A stretch of 64,000 nucleotides of DNA, from NCBI RefSeq assembly GCF_000018545.1, contig NC_012587.1:3190001-3254000 (forward strand), written 5' to 3'. Positions 18,005 to 25,827 of this stretch are shown here, piece after piece. The notes under the pieces were generated by a model. The model searched no databases and was not told the origin of the DNA. It saw only the letters and a list, made by a program, of their open reading frames with translations. Position 1 is the stretch's first letter. The number at the start of each line of letters is the position of its first letter. This DNA comes from Sinorhizobium fredii NGR234 (GTDB taxonomy: Bacteria; Pseudomonadota; Alphaproteobacteria; Rhizobiales; Rhizobiaceae). The position numbers were made by a program, and so were the translations under genes.

Positions 18005-18887
18005 CCCGGCCGAAGAGGCCGGCAGGCCTCAGCAGGAGAACGATGGCCATGATCACGAAGATCACGATGTTGGAGGCCTCCGGATAGAAGACCTTGGTCA
18101 GGCCCTCGGCGACGCCGAGCAGGTAGCCGGTGACGATCGCCCCCATGATCGAACCCATGCCGCCGACCACCACCACGGCGAAGACGACGATGATGATGTT
18201 CGATCCCATCAGCGGCGAGACCTGGTAGATCGGTGCGGCGAGCACGCCGGCAAGCGCGGCAAGTGCGGCGCCGAGGCCATAGGTCAGCGTCAGCAGGAAC
18301 GGCACGTTGATGCCGAAGGATTGCACCAGCACCGGGTTTTCGGTGGCGGCGCGCAGATACGAGCCGAGCTTGGTCTTCTCGATGACGAGCCAGGTACCAA
18401 TGCAGATGAACAGCGAGAAGACGACCGCCCAGCCGCGATAGATGGGCAGGAACATGAAGCCGAGATTGGCGCCGCCGGTCAAAAGCGCCGGCGTCGCATA
18501 GGGCTGTCCGGAAGCGCCGTAAAAATAGCGGAAGGTGCCTTCGACCGTCAGCGCCAGGCCGAAGGTGAACAGCAGGCCGTAGAGCGGGTCCAGCGAATAG
18601 AGCCGCCTCAGCATGGTGCGCTCGATGGCGGCCCCGATGAGACCGACGAGAAGCGGCGCCAGGATCAGCGCCGGCCAGTAGCCGATGCCGAAATGCGCGA
18701 GCAGCAGCCAGGCGATGAAGGCGCCGAGCATGTATTGCGCGCCGTGGGCGAAATTGATGACGCGCAACAGGCCGAAGATGATGGCAAGGCCGAGGCTCAA
18801 AAGCGCATAGAAGGAGCCGTTGATGAGGCCGATCAGCAACTGTCCGAGAAAGGCCTGGAGCGGAATTCCGAAGATCGTCGTCATCAC
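17997..18887 (-). CDS. livH: Branched-chain amino acid-type ABC transporter permease (LivH-like)
   Basis: A 296-residue permease with about eight membrane segments. LivH marks are LLIGLINGSFYALLSLGLAI, INFAHGAQYMLGAF near the N-terminus and GSIMGAIVTGYLLGVAEGL near the C-terminus. Adjacent to livF with no spacer (livF stop at 18888, this start at 18887) and overlapping livM, so strict cotranscription is expected. Confidence 0.94.
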   Translation of the reverse strand: MMTTIFGIPLQAFLGQLLIGLINGSFYALLSLGLAIIFGLLRVINFAHGAQYMLGAFIAWLLLAHFGIGYWPALILAPLLVGLIGAAIERTMLRRLYSLDPLYGLLFTFGLALTVEGTFRYFYGASGQPYATPALLTGGANLGFMFLPIYRGWAVVFSLFICIGTWLVIEKTKLGSYLRAATENPVLVQSFGINVPFLLTLTYGLGAALAALAGVLAAPIYQVSPLMGSNIIIVVFAVVVVGGMGSIMGAIVTGYLLGVAEGLTKVFYPEASNIVIFVIMAIVLLLRPAGLFGRDA

Positions 18888-19589
18888 TTACACCCCGAGC
18901 ACGTCGTGCAGCATGTCCATGCGCGCGGCAAGCTCCGAGACCGGAAACTCGCCCGCGACCTTGCCATGATCCATGAGATAGAAGCGATCGGCGACCTTGC
19001 TGGCGAAGCGGAAGTTCTGTTCGACCAGCAGAACCGTCATGCCGCGCTCCTTGAGTGTCTTCAGCACCTCGCCGATGCGCTGGACAATGACCGGGGCGAG
19101 GCCTTCGGTCGGCTCGTCGAGCAGCATCATCCTGGCGCCGGTGCGCAGGATGCGGGCGATCGCCAGCATCTGCTGTTCGCCGCCGGAGAGTTTCGTTCCC
19201 TGGCTGTTGCGGCGTTCGTGGAGATTGGGAAAGAGCTCGAAAATCTCGTCGATCGTCATGCCGCCTGCAGCGACGGCCGGCGGCAGCAACAGGTTCTCGT
19301 AGACGGAGAGCGTCGAGAAGATGCCGCGCTCCTCGGGAATGAAGCCGAGGCCGCGATGGGCAACGCGATGGAGCGGCACGCGCATCAGGTCCTCGCCGGC
19401 AAAGGTGATCTCGCCCTTGCGCTCGCGGACGATACCCATGATGGCGCGCAGCGTCGTCGTCTTGCCGACGCCGTTGCGGCCGAGCAGCGTTACCATCTCG
19501 CCCTCGCCGACGACCATGTCGACACCATGGAGAATGTGGCTCTCGCCGTACCAGGCATTGAGGCCGGAGACCTTGAGCAGCGGTTTCAT
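18888..19589 (-). CDS. livF: HAAT-family ABC transporter ATPase (LivF-like)
   Basis: A 233-residue ATPase: Walker A LLGRNGVGKTTTLRA, Q-loop region FIPEERGIFSTLSV, signature LSGGEQQMLAIARI, Walker B MMLLDEPTEGLAP and switch His in LLVEQNFRFA. The GRNGVGKTT Walker A is typical of LivF. Start overlaps the livG stop by four bases (ATGA-type coupling). Confidence 0.95.
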   Translation of the reverse strand: MKPLLKVSGLNAWYGESHILHGVDMVVGEGEMVTLLGRNGVGKTTTLRAIMGIVRERKGEITFAGEDLMRVPLHRVAHRGLGFIPEERGIFSTLSVYENLLLPPAVAAGGMTIDEIFELFPNLHERRNSQGTKLSGGEQQMLAIARILRTGARMMLLDEPTEGLAPVIVQRIGEVLKTLKERGMTVLLVEQNFRFASKVADRFYLMDHGKVAGEFPVSELAARMDMLHDVLGV

Positions 19590-20374
19590 CTAGAGGCCTC
19601 CTCCGTGCCCATGTAGGCGGTGCGCACCCGCGGATCCTCCGACACGGTGGCATAGTCGCCCTCGGCCAGAATTTCGCCGCGCTGCAGCACGGTGACGTGA
19701 TGGCAGAGCGTGGCGACGACGGAGAGATTGTGCTCGACCATCAGCACGGCGCGCTCGCGCGCCACCTCGCGGATGATCTCGGCGACCATGCCGACATCCT
19801 CGTGGCCCATGCCGGCCATCGGCTCGTCGAGCAGCAGCACTTTCGGATCGAGCGCCAGCGTGGTGGCGATCTCGAGGACGCGCTTGCGGCCGTAGGAGAG
19901 ATCGGCCGCCAAGGCGTTGCGCTCCTTGTCGAGGCCCACCGAGCGGATCAACTGCTCGGCCTTGCCGTTCAGGGCGTCGAGCGCCGACAGCGGCTTCCAG
20001 AACTGCGTCGCAAGCCGGTTCGGCCGCTGCAGGGCGACGCGGACATTGTCGATGACCGTCAGGTGCGGGAACACCGCCGAGATCTGGAAGGAGCGCACCA
20101 GGCCCAGGCGGGCGACCTTGTCCGGCGCGGTGTTGGTGATGTCCTGGCCGAGCAGCGTGATCGTCCCGCGGGTCGGCTGCAGGAACTTGGTCAACAGGTT
20201 GAAGACGGTCGTCTTGCCGGCCCCGTTCGGACCGATCAGCGCATGCACGCGGGCATGGTGGACATCGAGGTCGACGTCCTTGACGGCCGTGAAGCCGCCG
20301 AAGTCACGGCGGAGACCGCGGGCGGACAGAACCACCCGCGGTGCTCCATTCTCCAAGGGCGCGGCGACGCTCAT
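19586..20374 (-). CDS. livG: HAAT-family ABC transporter ATPase (LivG-like)
   Basis: A 262-residue ATPase: Walker A LIGPNGAGKTTVFNLLT, a long insertion before the signature as in LivG, Walker B VLLLDEPMAGMG and switch His in MLMVEHNLSVV. The ABC signature reads DLSYGRKRVLEIATTLA, with SYG in place of SGG, a known LivG variant. It starts 13 bases after the binding-protein gene ends. Confidence 0.95.
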   Translation of the reverse strand: MSVAAPLENGAPRVVLSARGLRRDFGGFTAVKDVDLDVHHARVHALIGPNGAGKTTVFNLLTKFLQPTRGTITLLGQDITNTAPDKVARLGLVRSFQISAVFPHLTVIDNVRVALQRPNRLATQFWKPLSALDALNGKAEQLIRSVGLDKERNALAADLSYGRKRVLEIATTLALDPKVLLLDEPMAGMGHEDVGMVAEIIREVARERAVLMVEHNLSVVATLCHHVTVLQRGEILAEGDYATVSEDPRVRTAYMGTEEASR

Positions 20375-20387
20375 TCGTCGGCGCCGG

Positions 20388-21593
20388 TCAGGATTTCACG
20401 AGTTCGCAGCCGCTCTGGGCCGGATCGATGAAGGCCTCCTTGCCGGGAATGGTCGCCAGAACCTTGAAATAGTCCCAGGGCTCCTTGCTTTCGTCCGGCT
20501 TCTTGACCTCGAGCAGGTACATGTCGTGGATCATGCGGCCGTTCGGCGCCACCGTCCCATTTTCGGCAAAGACGTCGCTGACGGGCATCGCATGCAGTTC
20601 CTTGGAAACAGCGTCCGCATCGTCGCTGCCGGCCTTCTCGATCGCCTTCAGATATTGCGTGACGGCCGAATAGGTGCCGGCATGAACCATGTTCGGCATC
20701 TTGCCGGTGCGCTCCATGAAGCGCTTGCCGAACTTGGCGCTCTCCTCGTTGCGATTCCAGTAGAAGCCCTCGGTCAGCGTCAGGCCTTGCGCCGCCTCGA
20801 GCCCGAGACCATGCACCTCGGCGAGCGTGAAGAGCAGGGCCGCCAGGCGCTGGCCGCCCTGGACGATACCGAACTCGGCCGCCTGCTTGATGGCGTTCGA
20901 GGTGTCGAGGCCGGCATTGGCAAGTCCAATCACCTTGGCGCCGGAGGATTGCGCCTGCAGCAGGAAGGACGAGAAGTCGGTGGTGGCGAGCGGATGGCGC
21001 ACCGCGCCGACCACCTTGCCGCCGTTTTCCTTGACGTAGTTGCTGGTGTTCTCCTCCAGCGAATAGCCGAAGGCGTAGTCGGCGGTCAGGAAGAACCAGC
21101 TGTCGCCGCCCTGCTTGACCAGCGCGCCGCCGGTACCGACGGCGAGCGAATGCGTGTCGTAGGCCCAGTGGAAGCCATAGGGGCTGCATTGCTTGCCGGT
21201 AAGCTCCGTCGTCGCCGCTCCGGTGACGATGTCGATCCTCTTCTTCTCCTTCGAGATCGCCTGGACGGCGAGCGCCACCGAAGAGGTGGTGAGCTCCATG
21301 ATGCTGTCGACCTGTTCGGTGTCGTACCATTGCCGGGCGATGTTGGAGGCGATGTCGGGCTTGTTCTGGTGGTCGGCGGTCACCACCTCGACCGGTACGC
21401 CCAGCACCTTGCCGCCGTAGTCCTCGACCGCCATCAGCGCCGCCTCATAGGAAAACTTGCCGCCGAAATCGGCATAGACGCCGGACTGGTCGTTCAGAAT
21501 GCCGATCTTGACCTTGCCGTCGGATGCATCGGCAAGGGCAGCGGTGCTGCTGGCAAGCAGAATTGCAAGCGCAGCGATCAGTTTCTTGTTCAT
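20388..21593 (-). CDS. Periplasmic substrate-binding protein of the HAAT transporter
   Basis: 401 residues from the ATG at 21593, chosen because it opens a clean signal peptide (MNKKLIAALAILLASSTAAL-ADA) and has GGGAGGAGGA upstream. Type I periplasmic-binding fold (Peripla_BP_6): KIGILNDQSGVYADFGGKF, then DYGGKVLGVPVEVVTADHQN, DYAFGYSLEENTSNYV and GHNRNE-like C-terminal lobe motifs. First gene of the five-gene transporter operon, divergent from a LysR gene. The ligand pocket cannot be read from sequence alone; related proteins bind amino acids, amides or aromatic acids. Confidence 0.93.
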   Translation of the reverse strand: MNKKLIAALAILLASSTAALADASDGKVKIGILNDQSGVYADFGGKFSYEAALMAVEDYGGKVLGVPVEVVTADHQNKPDIASNIARQWYDTEQVDSIMELTTSSVALAVQAISKEKKRIDIVTGAATTELTGKQCSPYGFHWAYDTHSLAVGTGGALVKQGGDSWFFLTADYAFGYSLEENTSNYVKENGGKVVGAVRHPLATTDFSSFLLQAQSSGAKVIGLANAGLDTSNAIKQAAEFGIVQGGQRLAALLFTLAEVHGLGLEAAQGLTLTEGFYWNRNEESAKFGKRFMERTGKMPNMVHAGTYSAVTQYLKAIEKAGSDDADAVSKELHAMPVSDVFAENGTVAPNGRMIHDMYLLEVKKPDESKEPWDYFKVLATIPGKEAFIDPAQSGCELVKS

Positions 21594-21698
21594 GTGTCCT
21601 CCTCCCAAAGGATGTTCAGGGCGATGCGGGGCCGTCATGCGCAAACACATAGGGCCCGGCCGCTGCCTTTCGAGGCCCCGGCCGTTTCCTTGCGTCGC

Positions 21699-21718
21699 TC
21701 TGTTCAAATTTGGCCAGA
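21699..21718. promoter_or_regulatory. Candidate LysR operator, imperfect copy
   Basis: TCTGTTCA-AATT-TGGCCAGA: same 8-4-8 layout as the perfect site at 21806-21825, with six of eight bases in the second arm preserved. It lies 106 bases upstream of the transporter binding-protein start. Confidence 0.5.
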
Positions 21719-21805
21719 CATGCTCCTCAGATGTCGGCACGGCGCCTACCATCGGGAAAATTTCGCTTGGAAGCAAGCGGCCGAAACCGTAAATTGCAAA
21801 CAGCA

Positions 21806-21825
21806 TCTGTTCATTTTTGAACAGA
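21806..21825. promoter_or_regulatory. Candidate LysR operator, perfect inverted repeat
   Basis: TCTGTTCA-TTTT-TGAACAGA, ending 10 bases before the LysR ATG and touching its ribosome site. This position fits autorepression. Confidence 0.6.
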
Positions 21826-21835
21826 GAGGAGAGGC

Positions 21836-22780
21836 ATGAACCCGAATTTCACCTGGGACGACCTGCAGTTCTTTCTGGCGGTGGCGCGCACCGGCCAGCT
21901 TTCCACCGCGGCGCGGCGGCTCAGAACCAGCCATGCCACCGTTTCCCGCCGCATCGACCGGCTGGAATTTGCCCTCAAGGTCAAGCTCTTCGAGCGCAAT
22001 CCGCGCGGCTACGTGCTGACGGCGATGGGTCAGCGCTTCGTCGAGACGGCCGAGCGGATCGAGCGGGAAACCGAGCAGCTCCAGTTCGACATCAGCGACG
22101 GCATGACCGCCCAGCGCGGTGTCGTGCGGCTGAGCACGCTCGAGGGGTTCGGCAATTTCTTTCTTTCCGACCGGCTTGCCGAATTCGCCGGCCGCTATCC
22201 GAACATCTCGCTGGAGCTCGTGGCGATCCAGCAGATCATGTCCTTGTCGCGCAAGGAGGCGGATATCGCCGTGGCGCTCGCCGCGCCCAAGGCTGGACCG
22301 TACCATTCCGAGGTGCTCACCCCCTATACCTTGCATGTCTACGGCGCACGAAGCTATTTGGCCCGGCACTCCAAGATCCGCACGCGCAATGATCTGAGCT
22401 CGCACCGCTTCGTCGGTTACATCGAGGACATGATCTTCACGCCGGGGCTCGACTATCTCGGCGAAATCCAGCCGGGCCTGCGCGCCCATTTCCAGAGCTC
22501 CAGCATCCTGACGCAGCTGAAGGCGGCGCGTCAGGGGCTTGGCCTTTGCGTGCTGCCCTATTTCATGGCGAAGGACGAAACCAATCTGGAGATCGTGCTG
22601 CCGGAGGAGATCGAACTGAAGCGCACCTATTGGCTGATCTGCCACCGCGACCAGATGGCGATGCCGCGGGTGAGAGCGGTGCGCGATTTCCTGGTCGAAG
22701 CGGTCAAGGAGAACCGCGGCTCCTTCCTCAGAGACGGTTTGCCGACGATTGGCCAGAAGCGCCCGCTCGAAGAGCGATGA
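21836..22780 (+). CDS. LysR-family transcriptional regulator of the liv-type operon
   Basis: A 314-residue regulator. The winged helix-turn-helix is in residues about 8-65 (FFLAVARTGQLSTAARRLRT, SHATVSRRIDRLE). A periplasmic-binding-like effector domain follows from about residue 95. The HTH has the T-x-S-R-R-I variant typical of the subgroup that includes rhizobial GbuR/AmpR-like regulators. Divergent from the transporter operon, with two candidate operators in the 242-base gap. The short GAGAGGAGAGG ribosome site overlaps the downstream flank of the perfect operator. Confidence 0.94.
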   Translation: MNPNFTWDDLQFFLAVARTGQLSTAARRLRTSHATVSRRIDRLEFALKVKLFERNPRGYVLTAMGQRFVETAERIERETEQLQFDISDGMTAQRGVVRLSTLEGFGNFFLSDRLAEFAGRYPNISLELVAIQQIMSLSRKEADIAVALAAPKAGPYHSEVLTPYTLHVYGARSYLARHSKIRTRNDLSSHRFVGYIEDMIFTPGLDYLGEIQPGLRAHFQSSSILTQLKAARQGLGLCVLPYFMAKDETNLEIVLPEEIELKRTYWLICHRDQMAMPRVRAVRDFLVEAVKENRGSFLRDGLPTIGQKRPLEER

Positions 22781-22804
22781 ATTGCAAGCGCGGCCAGATG
22801 ACCC

Positions 22805-23128
22805 TCAAAGCTCGGTAGAAATAATGTTGTCGACGGCGATCCGACCGGCAATCACGCCGCGATCCGAGCCCGGCGGTGCCGGCCCCTCCTCTATCACCGT
22901 ATAGAGCCTTTCGCTGCGGAAGGCGCTCGCCATATCGGTGGTCACGCCTTCTGCCGGCTTTGCGTCGATCTCGCGGAAATCGAGCTCAGCCTCCGAGGCG
23001 ACGATCCGGGCGTCACCGCTGGAACGCGCGACGACAACCACCTCCCCCTGGTACCTGGCGTTCTGCCAGTTCGGGTCCTGCGGCTCGGCCAGCGGCGTCA
23101 ACCGGTAAATCTTCAATACGTCCTGCAT
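22805..23128 (-). CDS. Hypothetical protein (107 residues)
   Basis: A soluble-looking alpha/beta protein, MQDVLKIYRLTPLAEPQDPN at the start, then GEVVVVARSSGDARIVASEA. No family is recognised. The ATG at 23128 has GAGGAAG nearby and gives a sensible N-terminus; the longer reading from 23230 runs over the gene upstream. It lies 16 bases after a 43-residue membrane peptide gene on the same strand, both behind a candidate EcfG-type promoter (23342-23366). Its 3' end faces the LysR gene. Confidence 0.75.
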   Translation of the reverse strand: MQDVLKIYRLTPLAEPQDPNWQNARYQGEVVVVARSSGDARIVASEAELDFREIDAKPAEGVTTDMASAFRSERLYTVIEEGPAPPGSDRGVIAGRIAVDNIISTEL

Positions 23129-23144
23129 GGGCTTCCTCGATGGG

Positions 23145-23276
23145 TCATTCCGACTGGTCGATCGCATGCGGTGCCGGCTGACCCTCTTCGGCCGGACCGT
23201 CGAACGGAAAGATCGTCCAGAGCACCGCAACCAGCACCAGGACGACGATCACGGCTGCGGTCACGGTTTTCGACAT
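23145..23276 (-). CDS. Single-membrane-segment small protein (43 residues)
   Basis: Reading on the minus strand gives MSKTVTAAVIVVLVLVAVLW followed by TIFPFDGPAEEGQPAPHAID and a TGA. One hydrophobic helix of about 17 residues precedes an acidic, Pro-rich tail. GGAAGG lies five bases before the ATG. It leads the gene at 22805-23128 with a 16-base gap. It is too short for most gene callers. Function unknown; the layout fits a small inner-membrane stress peptide. Confidence 0.65.
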   Translation of the reverse strand: MSKTVTAAVIVVLVLVAVLWTIFPFDGPAEEGQPAPHAIDQSE

Positions 23277-23341
23277 CGTACCTTCCCGGCAATTGTTGTG
23301 AATCGATTCACAAAACCTACGGTTTTGCCGCTTCCACTATC

Positions 23342-23366
23342 AATCGCCGGAGATTGGAATTGTTCC
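23342..23366 (-). promoter_or_regulatory. Candidate EcfG/RpoE2-type promoter for the 43-residue gene
   Basis: Minus strand: GGAAC (23366-23362), 18 bases ending GA, then TT (23343-23342), 65 bases before the ATG at 23276. Confidence 0.4.
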
Positions 23367-23440
23367 CAGGCCCTTCGCTCCGGTCCTGCACCTTCTCGCT
23401 GCAGCCGGTGGGAGGCGGCTCGGCCCGCTTGGCAAAATCG

Positions 23441-23465
23441 GGAACAAAGTGCCCGCCTCCGCTTT
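23441..23465 (+). promoter_or_regulatory. Candidate EcfG/RpoE2-type promoter for the gene at 23491
   Basis: GGAAC at 23441-23445, 16 bases, CTTT at 23462-23465 (second base differs from CGTT), ending 25 bases before the ATG. Confidence 0.4.
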
Positions 23466-23490
23466 CCTCCCTAGACAAGGAAGGAAGGAT

Positions 23491-23754
23491 ATGATGGCAC
23501 GCAACAGCTCCAACGAGCCGGCCCGCAGAGACCCGGCTCCGCCTCCCGAAAAGGAGGTGCCGGTCCATACGCCGAAGAGCATGCAAGTACGGCCGGTCGT
23601 GCAAGGCCGCGTACCTCCGGTGCGCAGCCGAGACGAGCAGAACGTCGACCCGGACGAGGCGCTTCCGAACGACGAAGAGGAGCAGTCGATCTCCGACAAC
23701 CTGTCACGCGAGGAAGTGCGCTTTGGCGACGTGAAAACGCCGAAGCCTGACTGA
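23491..23754 (+). CDS. Small Pro/Glu-rich hypothetical protein
   Basis: 87 residues, hydrophilic and Pro-rich (RRDPAPPPEKEVPVHTPKSM), with an acidic C-terminal half; probably disordered. AAGGAAGG precedes the double ATG at 23491/23494. Followed after 61 bases by a small membrane-anchored gene. No family recognised; possible general-stress protein on the strength of its promoter. Confidence 0.72.
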   Translation: MMARNSSNEPARRDPAPPPEKEVPVHTPKSMQVRPVVQGRVPPVRSRDEQNVDPDEALPNDEEEQSISDNLSREEVRFGDVKTPKPD

Positions 23755-23815
23755 CTCCGGGCGACGCCGGAGCGTCCGCCGTGCAAGCCGGTTGTTGCGG
23801 CAGAAAGGAGCAAGC

Positions 23816-24169
23816 ATGTCCAAGATCCCCGCGACGGCAAGCAACCCGGCACAGGTGCGCGGGGACATCCAGCAGGGACGGACCGGCGACAAGAAGCCGG
23901 GCTTCGACCCGGCGGCGGCACCGCTTGAGACCGACGGCGAGGCGGCTGGAACTCCGCTCGATCCCGAGGCGACGCGACAGGCGAGGGCAGCGCAGCTGCA
24001 AGACAAGCCAGTTGAGGTCGCGACCGAGTTCGGCGATGCGATGCGCCCCTTTGACGCTGCGCAATCCGCTCAGTCGTCGAGGCCGCGGCTCGGACTGTCG
24101 CTGCTGATCTCCGGCGTCGTGCTCACGGCAACCTTTCTCGTCTACGCCGTCGCCGCTGGCTGGATATGA
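23816..24169 (+). CDS. Small protein with C-terminal membrane anchor
   Basis: 117 residues. The first 90 are hydrophilic and low-complexity; the last 25 form one hydrophobic helix (GLSLLISGVVLTATFLVYAV), so it should be tail-anchored with the long arm in the cytoplasm. The ATG at 23816 has AAAGGAG six bases upstream. Probably cotranscribed with the gene ending at 23754. Function unknown. Confidence 0.75.
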   Translation: MSKIPATASNPAQVRGDIQQGRTGDKKPGFDPAAAPLETDGEAAGTPLDPEATRQARAAQLQDKPVEVATEFGDAMRPFDAAQSAQSSRPRLGLSLLISGVVLTATFLVYAVAAGWI

Positions 24170-24223
24170 CGCCGACCGACGGCAGTCGCCCGGGGGATGT
24201 CGCTCGGGCGCAGATTGAATCGC

Positions 24224-24499
24224 TCAGTCGAAGATCGCCCCTTTTGCACCTTCGTATTCACGCGCCAGGCTCTCTATGGCAGCCGACGCCTCTTTGAAGC
24301 TCCAGCCGGCCTCTTCGGCCCTGTGCGCCAGAGCGACCAGATCTCCGGTCATGTCTCCGCCAATGGCCGCAACGATGCTCTCCTGGGACACTGCAGCGAG
24401 GTCCGCGACGGCCGGCCTCAGGGCGGCGATGCAGTCTGCCTGCCGACCGGAATAGTCGGCGTCCCGTTGCGGCCGGGAAATCGCCTGTGATTCCTCCAT
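24224..24499 (-). CDS. Hypothetical protein (91 residues)
   Basis: A small, mainly helical soluble protein (ADYSGRQADCIAALRPAVAD, then AAIESLAREYEGAK). GGAGAG lies before the ATG at 24499. A GGAAC-N19-TT promoter candidate lies 53 bases upstream. No family recognised. Convergent with the membrane-anchored small gene. Confidence 0.72.
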   Translation of the reverse strand: MEESQAISRPQRDADYSGRQADCIAALRPAVADLAAVSQESIVAAIGGDMTGDLVALAHRAEEAGWSFKEASAAIESLAREYEGAKGAIFD

Positions 24500-24551
24500 G
24501 TCTCTCTCCTTCGAAGTGGATCCCTCTACGCCGCGCGCGCGTGGAGGGAAT

Positions 24552-24577
24552 AATGGTCGGATTGCGAGAATTGTTCC
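24552..24577 (-). promoter_or_regulatory. Candidate EcfG/RpoE2-type promoter for the gene at 24499
   Basis: Minus strand: GGAAC (24577-24573), 19 bases, TT (24553-24552). The -10 part (CCATT) is weak against the consensus. Confidence 0.35.
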
Positions 24578-24939
24578 TGCGGCGATGACCCCGCCGCTAT
24601 TTAATCACCGCCGACCGCACGAGAGGGGCGGCAATGTGGCCGATCGAGCCGGCGTCGCTTTTCAGGTTCCGGAACAATTTTCCGCGTCGCGAATTACTTA
24701 GGTATCGCTCCACAAATGGGGAGCGACAATCAAGTCCCCCACCTTCGCTGTAAGGCAGTGTCCGCGTCCCGCGGGCACTGCTGGCGAGCACCTTGCGGCG
24801 ATCCGCTGCCAATCTCTCGTATCGGCACCCTCGACAGGGCCAATGCTACGACGCACTGGAAAACGGGGATGCCCGAGCACGTCAGGCGCGATGCCCAGCA
24901 ATGAAGAGCGGCCCGGAAGGGAACCGCGAGTCCTCGGGC
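24578..24939. other. Intergenic, no gene seen
   Basis: 362 bases upstream of the hypothetical gene at 24499 and downstream of the META-MliC gene. Short open frames exist but have no ribosome site or credible composition. No hairpin with a T-run was recognised. Confidence 0.5.
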
Positions 24940-25665
24940 TTATCCCCGCCTCTCGCACAGGATGCCGGGATCCTCCTCCCCTTTCGAGACATCGAAGAGC
25001 GTCGCCTCATCACCCTCGGTCCACCAGATGTAGCGGTCGCCCGCATATCTTGCCCCCGACCCGGAAAGCACGCCCGACGCGACGATAAAGTGGCCGCCGG
25101 TCGAGAAGGTGACGAGTGAGACGGAGCCGGCATTGATGTATTCGGCTTCGACCGTCTCCCCACCGCAATCGTAACGAACCCTCTGCCGATCGGCCGCGCC
25201 GGCGCCGGGAATTCGCAGCGTCAGCTCGGCCATCCCGGAGGAGGCCGACTCCGCCGAAACAAGGCGCATGACGGGCGCGCCATTCGACCCTGTCAGAGTG
25301 AGTCGCCTGCCATCCACTTTCCAGCTGACCTCGTTTTTCAGCGTGTCTAGAAACTTCTGCTCCTGCTCCATGATGGCGGGGGCGCACAAGGTGCGCGCCG
25401 CGGCGGTGGGGCCGAAGGTGATCGTTCTCTCCGAGAGGCTGAAGACGCCGGTGAACATGTTGCAGCCGCCCATCCCGCCATAGGTACCGTCCTCGTGAAT
25501 GTCGAGCACCGTCTCCAGATCGTCGATGACCCCGCCGCCGCCGATGTCCTCGGCGAGCCAGGAACCGATCAGTTCCTGCGGCACGTTTTCGGCGGCGACC
25601 GATTGCATGGAGGCGAGCTCGATCATCACGCAGGCACAGGACGCGGCTGTCAGGGCTTTGAGCAT
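24940..25665 (-). CDS. META-MliC fusion, exported envelope protein
   Basis: 241 residues from the ATG at 25665, which begins a signal peptide (MLKALTAASCACVMIELASM, cleavage near VAA-EN). Residues about 30-135 are a META domain (IGSWLAEDIGGGG, GTYGGMGGCNMFTG, TLCAPAIMEQEQKFLDTL). Residues about 160-235 match the MliC lysozyme-inhibitor fold: RVRYDCGGETVEAEYINAGS, VASGVLSGSGARYAGDRYIW and WTEGDEATLF. META proteins relate to HslJ (heat/novobiocin resistance); MliC inhibits C-type lysozyme in the periplasm. The fusion suggests envelope protection. An upstream start at 25707 would mask the signal peptide. Confidence 0.85.
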   Translation of the reverse strand: MLKALTAASCACVMIELASMQSVAAENVPQELIGSWLAEDIGGGGVIDDLETVLDIHEDGTYGGMGGCNMFTGVFSLSERTITFGPTAAARTLCAPAIMEQEQKFLDTLKNEVSWKVDGRRLTLTGSNGAPVMRLVSAESASSGMAELTLRIPGAGAADRQRVRYDCGGETVEAEYINAGSVSLVTFSTGGHFIVASGVLSGSGARYAGDRYIWWTEGDEATLFDVSKGEEDPGILCERRG

Positions 25666-25827
25666 CGGGAACTCCTTACGCAAATCGGCGCGGCTTTGCC
25701 GCCACATCGATTCTTACTCCAGCGGTGCCGCATAGAGAAGAGCGGCCGCTTCTTCGCTTGTTGCCGGCGGGTTTCGGCTGTAGAGCCTATCTAAATCGTT
25801 CGAACGAGAAGAATACGGGATTTGGCA

